NCBI RefSeq assembly: GCF_004798665.1
Contig: NZ_CP039292.1
Span: forward strand, 2,294,001 to 2,358,000
Origin: Actinomyces procaprae
GTDB taxonomy: Bacteria; Actinomycetota; Actinomycetes; Actinomycetales; Actinomycetaceae
Length of the DNA: 64,000 nucleotides
Reading direction: 5' to 3'
Of this stretch, positions 25,491 through 33,350 are shown piece after piece. The stretch's first letter is position 1; each line of letters starts with the position of its first letter. A program made the position numbers and the translations under genes. The notes beneath the pieces are model-generated. The model was not told where the DNA came from, made no database searches, and was given only the letters and a program-made list of their open reading frames with translations.

Positions 25491-26315
25491 TCAGGCCTCG
25501 AGCAGGGAGGGCACGGCGCCGAGCAGCGTGCGCGTGTACTCCTGCTGGGGGTGGGCGAAGATCTCCGCGGTCGTGTTCGTCTCCAGAATCTTGCCGAAGT
25601 ACATGACGGCGATGCGGTCGGAGACGTAGCGGACCGTGTTGATGTCGTGGCTGATGAACACCAGCCCCAGGCCGAGGGCGGCCTTGAGGTCCTGCAGCAG
25701 GTTGAGGACCTGGGCGCGCACGGACACGTCCAGGGCGCTGGTGGGCTCGTCGGCGACGATGATGTCCGGGTCCAGGGCCAGTGCCCTGGCGATGGCGACG
25801 CGCTGGCGCTGGCCGCCGGAGATCTGCCGGGGCAGCACCTCCAGGGCGCTGGGCGGCAGGCCCACCAGGTGCAGCAGGTCGCGGACCTTCGCCTCGCGCT
25901 CGGCGGGTGAGCCGATGCCGTGGACGTTGAGCGGGTCGATGAGCGTGTCGTGCACGATCATGCGCGGGTTCAGCGCGGTGGCCGGGTCCTGGAAGACCAC
26001 GGACACCGAGCGGCCCAGGGCGCGCCGGTCGGCGGCGGAGTGCCCGAGGGGGCGGCCCTTGAAGTAGACCTCGCCGCGAGTGAGCGGTTGCAGGCCGGTC
26101 ATGACGCGGGCGGTGGTGGACTTCCCGCAGCCGGACTCCCCCACCAGTCCGAGGGTCTCGCCGCGCTTGACCTTCAAGGAGACGTTGTTGACGGCGTGGA
26201 CCGTGTCGGGGCGGAACAGCTTGCCGGTGCGGGACTTGTGGATGACGTGGGCGTGGCGCAGCTCGATGACCGGGTCCGTCTTCGGGTTCCAGCCGGCGTA
26301 CTTGTCGGTGGGCAT
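25491..26315 (-). CDS. siaI: ABC transporter ATP-binding protein (DppF-like, SiaI)
   Basis: 274 aa. Walker A GESGCGKST, signature [14 protein letters not shown], Walker B IIVADEPTSALD and switch His in FISHDI are intact. The C-terminal AHPQQEYTRTLL segment is typical of oligopeptide-family ATPases. It is the second ATPase of the importer; the other is fused to the permease in siaG. Its start overlaps the siaG stop by one base. The symbol follows the Corynebacterium glutamicum siaEFGI system, recalled from the literature. Confidence 0.82.
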   Translation of the reverse strand: MPTDKYAGWNPKTDPVIELRHAHVIHKSRTGKLFRPDTVHAVNNVSLKVKRGETLGLVGESGCGKSTTARVMTGLQPLTRGEVYFKGRPLGHSAADRRALGRSVSVVFQDPATALNPRMIVHDTLIDPLNVHGIGSPAEREAKVRDLLHLVGLPPSALEVLPRQISGGQRQRVAIARALALDPDIIVADEPTSALDVSVRAQVLNLLQDLKAALGLGLVFISHDINTVRYVSDRIAVMYFGKILETNTTAEIFAHPQQEYTRTLLGAVPSLLEA

Positions 26316-28459
26316 CAGTGGGCCTCCTTGGCGAGGATCGCCTCGAGCTCGGGCGTGGTGGCGTAGTAGTGCTCGCCGGCGCCGGCCACGGGCCGCAGCA
26401 CCGGGCGGGTGTGCAGACCGACGTCGGGGTGGGAGGAGCGCGGGGCGAAGCGGTCGCCGGCCACGAACTCCTGTGGGCTGGGCACGGTGCCGCGCACCTG
26501 GTGCAGCCGCTTGGAGCCGGCCTCGATGGACAGCACCGCACCGAGCAGGCCGCGGGTGTACTCGTGGACGGGGTTGGTCAGCAGTTCGGCGGTGGTGGCC
26601 TGCTCGACCACCTGGCCGGCGTACATGACGGTGATGCGGTGGGCGACCTTGGCCACCAGGGCCAGGTCGTGGCTGACGAAGACCATGGCGAAGCCGAGCT
26701 TCTCGCGCAGCTGGTTGAGCAGGTCGATGACCTGCTTCTGGACGGTGACGTCCAGGGCGGTGGTGGGCTCGTCGGCGATGACCAGGCTGGGGTCGCGGGT
26801 GAGTGCCATGGCGATCAGCACGCGCTGGCGCTGACCGCCGGACAACTCGTGCGGGTAGCTCTTCAGGGTGCGCACCGGGTCCAGGCCGACCAGCTCAAGC
26901 AGCTCCTCGGCGCTGCGGGTGCCGCCGCGGGAGGTGAGCTGCTTCATCTGGGAGCGGATGAGCATGGAGGGGTTCAGGGAGGACAGGGCGTCCTGGTAGA
27001 TCATGCTCATCTCGTGGCCGCGCAGGGCGTTGTGCTCCTTGGGGCTCAGCTCCAGCAGGTCGCGACCCTGGAAGCGGATCCGCCCGGTGATGCGCGCGCT
27101 GGACGGCAGCAGCCCCATGACCGCCATGGAGGTGATGGACTTCCCGCAGCCGGACTCCCCGACCAGGCCCATGGTCTCGCCGGGGCGCACGGAGAAGGAC
27201 ACGCCGTCGACGATGTTCACCTCCCCGTGCTGAGCGGGGAAGGCGATCGACAGGTCCTCCACCTCCAGCACGGGCGCGGCCTGCGGGGTGGGGTAGACGA
27301 GCCGGTCGTGGCGGGCCAGTTCGGCGTCGCGCAGGGCGGCCAGCCGCTCGGCGAGCGGGACCTCCTCGGCGGCGGGCTCCACGATCCCGGTCAGGGCGCT
27401 CTTCTGCCCGCCGGGGACGGCGTCGGCGGTCAGCTCGGCGTGGGTGCGCACGGCGTGGCCGGCCTCGTCCCAGGCCTGCTGGGTCTGCATGGCCTCCTCG
27501 TCGGCCTCGACGTCCACATGGGCGCGGATGCGCGGGGAGGCCATGGCGTCGGTGAGGCCCTCGGAGAGGATGTTCAGGCACAGGGTGGTGATCAGGATCA
27601 TCAGCCCGGGGAAGAAGGTCGGCCACCAGTGGCCGGACAGCAGCAGGGCCTTGCCCTCGGAGAGCATGTTGCCCCAGGTGGGGGTGTTGACGGCCTTGAT
27701 GCCGGCCCCGATGAATGACAGGGAGGCCTCGAAGACGATGGCGTCGGCCACCAGGACGGTGGCGTAGACCATGATCGGGGCGACGCAGTTGCGCACCACG
27801 TGCTTGGCCAGGATCCAGGGGACGCGGGCTCCCATGACCTTGGAGGCGGCCACGTAGTCCTCGCCGAACTGGGCGAGGATATTGGCGCGCACCACGCGGG
27901 TGAGCTGTGGGGTGTAGACGACCGCCGTGGCGATGATGATCACGGCCACCATCGGCAGCCCGGAGGCGGACATGGCCAGCACCAGCACCGCCGCGAGCGC
28001 GATCCCGGGGAAGGACATGACCACGTCCAGCACGCGCATGACCACCTCCCCGATCCACTTGCGGCTCGTGGCGGCGATGGCGCCGAGGACCGCGGCCAGG
28101 GCCAGGGCGATGCCGGTGGCGCTCAGGCCCACCACCAGGGAGACGCGGGCCCCGTAGATGGCGCGGGAGAAGATGTCCCGGCCGGTGGCGTCGGTGCCGA
28201 ACAGGTGCGCGGCGGAGGGTGCGACGGCGGGGTCGGAGGAGACGACGTCGCCCACGCCCTCCACATGGGTGACGGTCTGGGCGGAGGCCAGGCCGGTGGC
28301 GCCCGGATGATAGGGGGCCACCAGCGGGGCGAAGAGGGCCATCAGGGCGATGGCTGCCAGGACGAGCACGGCGATCTTGGAGCCCAGCGGCAGGCGGCGC
28401 CAGCCCTGGAAGCGCAGGCCGGGGGTGGAGACCCGGTTCAGTGTGCGGCGGTGGGGCAT
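26315..28459 (-). CDS. siaG: fused ABC permease-ATPase (SiaG-type)
   Basis: 714 aa fusion. Residues 1 to about 315 are a DppC-like permease with a GTDATGRDIFSRAIYGAR region, about six helices and the EAA loop EDYVAASKVMGA. A charged linker of about 80 residues follows. The rest is a DppD-like ATPase: Walker A GESGCGKS, signature LSGGQRQRVLIA, Walker B VIADEPTTALD and a C-terminal peptide-transporter tail. No stop or ribosome site separates the halves. The same fused order is known for C. glutamicum SiaG. Confidence 0.85.
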   Translation of the reverse strand: MPHRRTLNRVSTPGLRFQGWRRLPLGSKIAVLVLAAIALMALFAPLVAPYHPGATGLASAQTVTHVEGVGDVVSSDPAVAPSAAHLFGTDATGRDIFSRAIYGARVSLVVGLSATGIALALAAVLGAIAATSRKWIGEVVMRVLDVVMSFPGIALAAVLVLAMSASGLPMVAVIIIATAVVYTPQLTRVVRANILAQFGEDYVAASKVMGARVPWILAKHVVRNCVAPIMVYATVLVADAIVFEASLSFIGAGIKAVNTPTWGNMLSEGKALLLSGHWWPTFFPGLMILITTLCLNILSEGLTDAMASPRIRAHVDVEADEEAMQTQQAWDEAGHAVRTHAELTADAVPGGQKSALTGIVEPAAEEVPLAERLAALRDAELARHDRLVYPTPQAAPVLEVEDLSIAFPAQHGEVNIVDGVSFSVRPGETMGLVGESGCGKSITSMAVMGLLPSSARITGRIRFQGRDLLELSPKEHNALRGHEMSMIYQDALSSLNPSMLIRSQMKQLTSRGGTRSAEELLELVGLDPVRTLKSYPHELSGGQRQRVLIAMALTRDPSLVIADEPTTALDVTVQKQVIDLLNQLREKLGFAMVFVSHDLALVAKVAHRITVMYAGQVVEQATTAELLTNPVHEYTRGLLGAVLSIEAGSKRLHQVRGTVPSPQEFVAGDRFAPRSSHPDVGLHTRPVLRPVAGAGEHYYATTPELEAILAKEAH

Positions 28460-29424
28460 CAGACGCTCCTGATCCTCGGGTTGACCAGCACGTAGAGCAT
28501 GTCAACGACGATGTTGATGATGATGAAGGCCAGCGCGACCGTGATGGACACGCCCTGGACGATGTTGACGTCATTGCGGGTGATGCCCTGGAAGATGAGC
28601 TGTCCCATCCCCTGGATGTTGAAGATCATCTCGATGACGACGGCGCCGCCCATCGCGTAGCCGAGCCGCAGGCCCAGCACCGTCAGCGGGGTGATCAGGG
28701 CGTTGCGCAGCACGTTGCGGGCGACGACGACGTGCTTGGGGATGCCGGCGCCGATGGCGGTGCGCACGTAGTCGCGGTCGAGTTCCTCGACCATGGCGGT
28801 GCGCACCACGCGGGTGAGGGTGCCGGTGTTGGGGACGGCGACGGCCAGGGCGGGCAGGAAGATCTGCCGCGCGTAGGCGCCGGGGTCATCGCCGAAGGAG
28901 ACCCACTGGGTGACCACCGAGGGGAAGGTGCCGGTGGCGCCGGGGATGTCACCGAACCACTGGATCAGCAGCAGGGCCAGCCAGAAGGAGGGCGTGGCCA
29001 GGCACAGGATGGAGATCACGCGGATGACCTGATCGGGCCAGGCGTCCCGGTACAGGGCGGCGATCACGCCCAGGATGGTGGCGGCGATAACGGCCAGGAG
29101 GATGCCGATGAAGGTCAGCTGCAGGGTGATGGGGAAGGCGCTGGCGACCATGTCGGTGATCTTCACGCCGGTGAAGGTGGTGCCGAGGTCGCCGTGCGCC
29201 AGGCCCACCAGGTAGTCCCAGAAGCGTTGCAGCAGCGGGTCGTTGAGGTGGTGGGCCTGGCGGTACTGCTCGAGGGCGTCGGCCGTGGCGGCCTCCCCCA
29301 GCGCCAGGCGCGCCGGGTCGGCCGAGGAGAACGACATGACGACGAACACGAGCAGCGTCACGCCCAGCACCATGACCGGCAGCGCCACCAGGCGGCGGCC
29401 GATCAGGCGGAGGAGGTTGGACAC
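28459..29424 (-). CDS. siaF: ABC transporter permease (DppB-like, SiaF)
   Basis: 321 aa. It starts with LLRLIGRRLVALPVMVLGVT, the usual first helix of DppB-type permeases, and has about six helices. The EAA loop is LDRDYVRTAIGAGI. It would form a heterodimer with the permease half of SiaG. It overlaps the siaG start by one base and lies 39 bases after siaE. Confidence 0.85.
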   Translation of the reverse strand: MSNLLRLIGRRLVALPVMVLGVTLLVFVVMSFSSADPARLALGEAATADALEQYRQAHHLNDPLLQRFWDYLVGLAHGDLGTTFTGVKITDMVASAFPITLQLTFIGILLAVIAATILGVIAALYRDAWPDQVIRVISILCLATPSFWLALLLIQWFGDIPGATGTFPSVVTQWVSFGDDPGAYARQIFLPALAVAVPNTGTLTRVVRTAMVEELDRDYVRTAIGAGIPKHVVVARNVLRNALITPLTVLGLRLGYAMGGAVVIEMIFNIQGMGQLIFQGITRNDVNIVQGVSITVALAFIIINIVVDMLYVLVNPRIRSV

Positions 29425-29463
29425 TGGAGTGCTCCTTTTGCCGGAACTGGGGGAGGCGGGCGG

Positions 29464-31092
29464 TCAGGCGGCGGTGGTGCCGACGTCGACGAAGGACAGG
29501 CCGGTCAGGGCGATCGGCTGGAATCCGACCAGTGCCTCGGCGTCGTAGGCGGTGGGCGACTTGCGGTGGAAGATCGGGTAGAGCGGCACGTCCGCGGCGA
29601 TCAGGTCGAAGATCTCCTGCCACTTGGCCACCTGGGCGTCGCCGTCGAGCTGGACGGCCTCGTCCAGGGCGGCCTGCACCTGCTTGTAGGCGTCGGTGCC
29701 CTTCCAGTGCAGGCGGGTGTCGGTCCAGATGTCGCCGGCGTACCACCAGCGCATGAGCAGGTCCGCGTCGTTGCCGAAGACGGAGGGGTCGCCGGGGGCG
29801 ATGACCACGTCCCAGTCGCCCTGGTCGGAGTCGATGAAGGCGTAGACGTCCGCGGACTTCTTCTCCTCGTAGTTGACGGTGATGCCCAGGGCCTCGAGGT
29901 TCTCGCGGATGATCGGGCGGACGGAGGCGAACCAGCCGTGGTCGGAGCACAGCAGGTTGATGCTGGTGACCCCGGCCTCGGCCAGCAGGGACTTGGCCTT
30001 GTCGGCGTCGTAGGTGTAGACGGTGCTGGCCTGCTTGTAGGCGGGGTGGTCTTCCTGGACGAAGCAGGTGGCGGGGGTGGCGAGCGTGCCCATGCCGGTC
30101 TCGCAGATCTTGTTGTAGTCCAGGGCGTACAGGATCGCCTGGCGAGCCTTGACGTCGGAGAGCGTGGCGTTGTTGAACATGGCGAACAGCAGGGAGAAGC
30201 CCTGCTGGGCGGCCACGGTGATGGGCGCCTGCATGGTGGAGAGATTGGCCACGGGGACGGCGTCGATGGCCTGGACAGTGCCGGAGGTGATGGCGTTGGT
30301 GCGGGTGGTGTCGTCGGGCAGGATCTGCCAGGTCATGGACTTGGCCAGCGCCGGGTGCGAGCCGTTGTAGTGGTCGTTGCGCTCAAAGACGATGGTCTGG
30401 GAGGCGGCGCCGTTGTCGGTCATGGTGTAGGGGCCGGTGCCGACCGGGTTCATGTCGAAGGCGGCGGCGTCGGCCTCGACGGCGGCGCGGGGCACGATCT
30501 TGACCACGCTGATGCGCTCGGCCACCAGCGAGTAGGGGTACTTGGTGGTGATGGTCACGGTGGCATCGTCCTTCTTCGTCACTGCGTCGATGAAGGTGAT
30601 GAACTGGGAGTACAGCGAGTTGTTGTCCGGGTCCAGGACGCGCTCGAAGGAGAAGACGACGTCGTCGGCGGTCACGGGCGTACCATCGGAGAAGGCGGCG
30701 CCGTCGCGCAGGGTCACCTCGTAGGTGGTGTCATCCACCTGGGTGGGCAGGTCGGCGGCCAGGGCGGCGTAGCACTCGCGGGTGGCGGGGTGCAGCTCGG
30801 TCAGGCCCTCCAGAGTGTGCCAGTTGGCGGCGACGGTGAGCGCGGCGGAGGTGGTCATGGGGTCGTAGCCGTTGGTGCCCAGCTCGTAGGAGATGCCGGC
30901 GGTGATGGTGCCCTCGGCGTTGGAGGCGGCGGCATTGGCGGCGGAGTCACCTGCCACTGCCGTGGCCCCGGCGCTTGCGGAGTCGGAGCCGCCGCAGGCG
31001 GCGAGGGTGGCGGCCAGCCCGGCTGCCAGGCCCAGCGTGGAGGACAGGCGGATGAATTCGCGGCGGGAGGCGCGGGGAGTCGAGATCGTCAT
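29464..31092 (-). CDS. siaE: sialic-acid ABC transporter substrate-binding lipoprotein
   Basis: 542 aa solute-binding protein of the dipeptide family (SBP_bac_5). The N-terminus has a twin-arginine motif (SRREFIRLSS, Arg10-Arg11), a hydrophobic stretch and a lipobox LAAC with Cys33, so it is a Tat-exported lipoprotein. The core includes SGTVQAIDAVPVANL and the AILYALDYNKIC segment. It is the first gene of the operon, just downstream of a promoter with operator-like repeats. Sialic acid is inferred from operon content. Confidence 0.85.
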   Translation of the reverse strand: MTISTPRASRREFIRLSSTLGLAAGLAATLAACGGSDSASAGATAVAGDSAANAAASNAEGTITAGISYELGTNGYDPMTTSAALTVAANWHTLEGLTELHPATRECYAALAADLPTQVDDTTYEVTLRDGAAFSDGTPVTADDVVFSFERVLDPDNNSLYSQFITFIDAVTKKDDATVTITTKYPYSLVAERISVVKIVPRAAVEADAAAFDMNPVGTGPYTMTDNGAASQTIVFERNDHYNGSHPALAKSMTWQILPDDTTRTNAITSGTVQAIDAVPVANLSTMQAPITVAAQQGFSLLFAMFNNATLSDVKARQAILYALDYNKICETGMGTLATPATCFVQEDHPAYKQASTVYTYDADKAKSLLAEAGVTSINLLCSDHGWFASVRPIIRENLEALGITVNYEEKKSADVYAFIDSDQGDWDVVIAPGDPSVFGNDADLLMRWWYAGDIWTDTRLHWKGTDAYKQVQAALDEAVQLDGDAQVAKWQEIFDLIAADVPLYPIFHRKSPTAYDAEALVGFQPIALTGLSFVDVGTTAA

Positions 31093-31110
31093 TGAGGTCT
31101 CCTGAGATCG

Positions 31111-31168
31111 GACGTCTGTTGTCTGACGTCGGTAGAATGACTGTAGCAGGCATCAGACATCTGATCAA
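31111..31168 (-). promoter_or_regulatory. sia/nan operon promoter with two NanR-type operator candidates
   Basis: On the minus strand, -35 TTGATC (31168-31163) and -10 TACAGT (31145-31140) are spaced by 17 bases. A perfect dyad ATCAGA-tg-TCTGAT (31165-31152) overlaps the -35 and spacer. A second element, GACGTC-N8-GACGTC (31130-31111), lies after the -10 and shares the TCAGACA half-site. Such placement implies repression, most simply by the GntR-type protein encoded on the other strand. Confidence 0.6.
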
Positions 31169-31280
31169 TCCTCTGACGGAGGGTGGATTGTGTGTAACGA
31201 TGACCTGGGAACCAGCCCGGTACACCCTGGCCGGGCTATGCGCGCAAGACACCGACACCGAAGCCGAAGAGGAACGAACC

Positions 31281-32006
31281 GTGGTGGAGATGAAGCGGGG
31301 CGCCTACGCCTCAACCGCAGGAACGACCACACAGGCCACCAGCGCCATGAATGCCATCAAGGACTACATCCTGCAGTCCCACCTCCAGCCCGGCGACCCG
31401 CTGCCGACCGAGTCGCAGCTGTGCGAGACCCTGGGCGTGTCCCGCTCCTCCGTGCGCGAGGCCATCCGCACGCTGGCGGCCCTGGACATCGTGGAGGTGC
31501 GCCACGGCCACGGCATGTTCGTGGGGCAGGTGTCGATGCGCCCCATGGTGGAGTCCCTCGTCTTCCGGGGGCTGCTCAAGCCGGGCGACGACTACCGCAG
31601 CCTGCGCGAGGTGGTTCAGGTGCGCCGCACCCTGGACGCCGCCCTCGCGGAAGCGGTGGTGACGGCCTGGAAGGAGCGCGAGGACGCGGAGATCGACGCC
31701 GTCGTGGATGAGATGGAGGCGCTGGCGGAACGCGGGGAGACCTTCACCGACCAGGACCGCGGCTTCCACCAGATGCTGCTGGCGCCGGTACCCAATCAGC
31801 TGTTCGCCCATCTGATGGAGGCGTTCTGGGCGATTCACACCCTGACGGTTCCCATGCTCCATGCCCCGCGCCCGGAGGACATCGTCAAGACCGCCAAGGC
31901 CCACCGCGCCATGCTGCAGGCGGCCCGCGCCGGGGACGTGGGCGCCTACCGGGAGGCGATCGTGGCGCACTACGAGCCGCTGGAGAAGGCCCTCACCCAC
32001 GCCTGA
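31281..32006 (+). CDS. nanR: GntR/FadR-family transcriptional regulator (NanR-like)
   Basis: 241 aa from GTG 31281, which has AGAGGA 7 bases upstream; the frame is open to 31092 but that start would touch siaE. An N-terminal winged helix (TESQLCETLGVSRSSVREAIRTLAALDIVEV, written here in two parts by its LGVSRSSVREAI core) is followed by an all-helical FCD ligand domain. It is divergent from siaE over the operator-bearing region, so it likely represses sialic-acid uptake until an amino-sugar ligand binds. The dispersed repeat (copy D) starts 5 bases after its stop. Confidence 0.82.
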   Translation: MVEMKRGAYASTAGTTTQATSAMNAIKDYILQSHLQPGDPLPTESQLCETLGVSRSSVREAIRTLAALDIVEVRHGHGMFVGQVSMRPMVESLVFRGLLKPGDDYRSLREVVQVRRTLDAALAEAVVTAWKEREDAEIDAVVDEMEALAERGETFTDQDRGFHQMLLAPVPNQLFAHLMEAFWAIHTLTVPMLHAPRPEDIVKTAKAHRAMLQAARAGDVGAYREAIVAHYEPLEKALTHA

Positions 32007-32011
32007 CCCCC

Positions 32012-32103
32012 ACCGAGATCGGTAGAAGTTACGTACTGAGATCGGTAGAAGTTACGTACCGAGATCGGTAGTAGTTACGTACCGAGATCGGTAGAAGTTA
32101 CGG
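32012..32103 (+). repeat. 3'-end repeat, copy D (four tandem 23-base units)
   Basis: Four cores (32012, 32035, 32058 and 32081; consensus ACCGAGATCGGT, one with ACTGAG) alternate with 11-base spacers AGAAGTTACGT. It is the longest copy. It lies between nanR and the convergent esterase pseudogene; its final TTA provides the esterase stop codon on the minus strand. Confidence 0.9.
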
Positions 32104-33220
32104 CTGCTGCCGCCCAAGCCCATCATCGAGCTCGCCACCGCAGTCATTCGCGGCGATCATCGGGAAGGTCCCCTCCCCCACCACCCGTGCCAGGTTAACG
32201 CCCGGGTCCTCGGGCTCCAGCAGCCGGGTGAGCCAGCTCAGTCGCGCGGTCTCCAGGCCGTCGCGCAGCCAGGTGGCGCTGACGTACTCCATGGCGTGGG
32301 TGGCTCCCGGCCACACGTGCAGCTCGCAATCCCCGCCGTCGCGCCACAGGGCCGCGGCGAAGGCGACCACCTCGTCGCGGAAGGTCTCGGCCCCGGCGAC
32401 GGACAGGAACACCGGCGGCAGCCCGGCCAGGGCGCCCGGCCGGTCGACGGCGCGGCCGGCCGCCTCATGCGCGCTCACCGCCGCTCCGCCCCGCCGCCCG
32501 GGCAGGATCTGCTCCCAGGCCCAGTCGTTCCAGTGCGCCGGCCACAGCCCGTCCTCGGGGAACTGACGGGCCGACGGCGGCTGCACCGCGCCGTCGGGGC
32601 CAGGCAGCCCGGTGCGGTCGTCCAGCATCGGGTAGTCGAGCAGGTAGCCCAGCGCCCGGGGCCCACCGCGGTCCCGGGCGGCCAGTGCCAGGCAGGCGGC
32701 CAGTCCCCCCCGCCGCTGGGCCCGACGACGACGATGCGCCCGGGTCCGCCCCGTAGTCCGCGGCGTGCTCGGCGGCCCAGGCCAGCGCCGCCAGGCAGTC
32801 CTCCCCCGCTGCGGGTGCGGGGTGCTCCGGCGCCAGGCGGTACTCCGGGGCGACGACGATGCCGCCGAAGCGCCGCGCCCAGGCGGTCGGGGCGGCCAGG
32901 TCGTCGAAGCGGCAGCCCATCACCCGCCCGCCACCGTGGATGGACAGCAGCAGCGGGACGCCCGGCTGCACCGCGCCGTCGGGCGGGAGCACCACCGTCA
33001 AGGCCATGGTGGTCCCGTCGTCGCGAGTGAGGGTCTCCTCGTGCAGGTGCACGTCCGGGCAGGTGGCCAGATAGGCGGCGCGGCGCCGGGCGATCGGGAT
33101 GCGTCGGTCGGTCAGTGTGGAGCTGTTCAGGGGCGGGAGTCCGCCGGCGGCCTCGAGGCGCTGGAGTACGAGCGCGGTGGCAGGCTCGTAGGGCGGGCGG
33201 GGCGGCGGCGTCGGCGTCAT
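32098..33220 (-). pseudogene. alpha/beta-hydrolase esterase with two frameshifts
   Basis: The conceptual product is about 374 aa and resembles hormone-sensitive-lipase-type esterases. The oxyanion motif is in LLSIHGGGRVMG. The nucleophile elbow is GPSGGG, where GDSAGG is usual. The base is in GATHAMEY. Reading changes frame near 32,738-32,745 (C3/G3 run) and again at a C7 run at 32,705-32,711, a net shift of one base. The N-terminal frame alone ends as arginine-rich nonsense. The stop codon comes from the adjacent dispersed repeat. Both shifts sit in homopolymers, so sequencing error cannot be excluded. Confidence 0.7.
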
Positions 33221-33350
33221 GGGCGGAGAGTACGCGGGAGAAGGTGGCTTGAACCGGCCCGAGCGCCCACGCTGCGGTCACGATTACCGCTCGTTCGGCC
33301 AGTGCCAGGACAATAGGCACACCCACTTCCTGAGTGCATTGGAGATCCGC

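Noticed and set aside
28441-31095. Open frame of 884 codons antisense to siaE and siaF
   Set aside because: It is Gly/Val/Asp-rich, a product of strong third-position GC bias, and covers genes with clear domains on the other strand.
32012-32103. CRISPR array
   Set aside because: The units are contiguous 23-mers with near-identical spacers, not repeats separated by unique spacers, and no cas genes are present.
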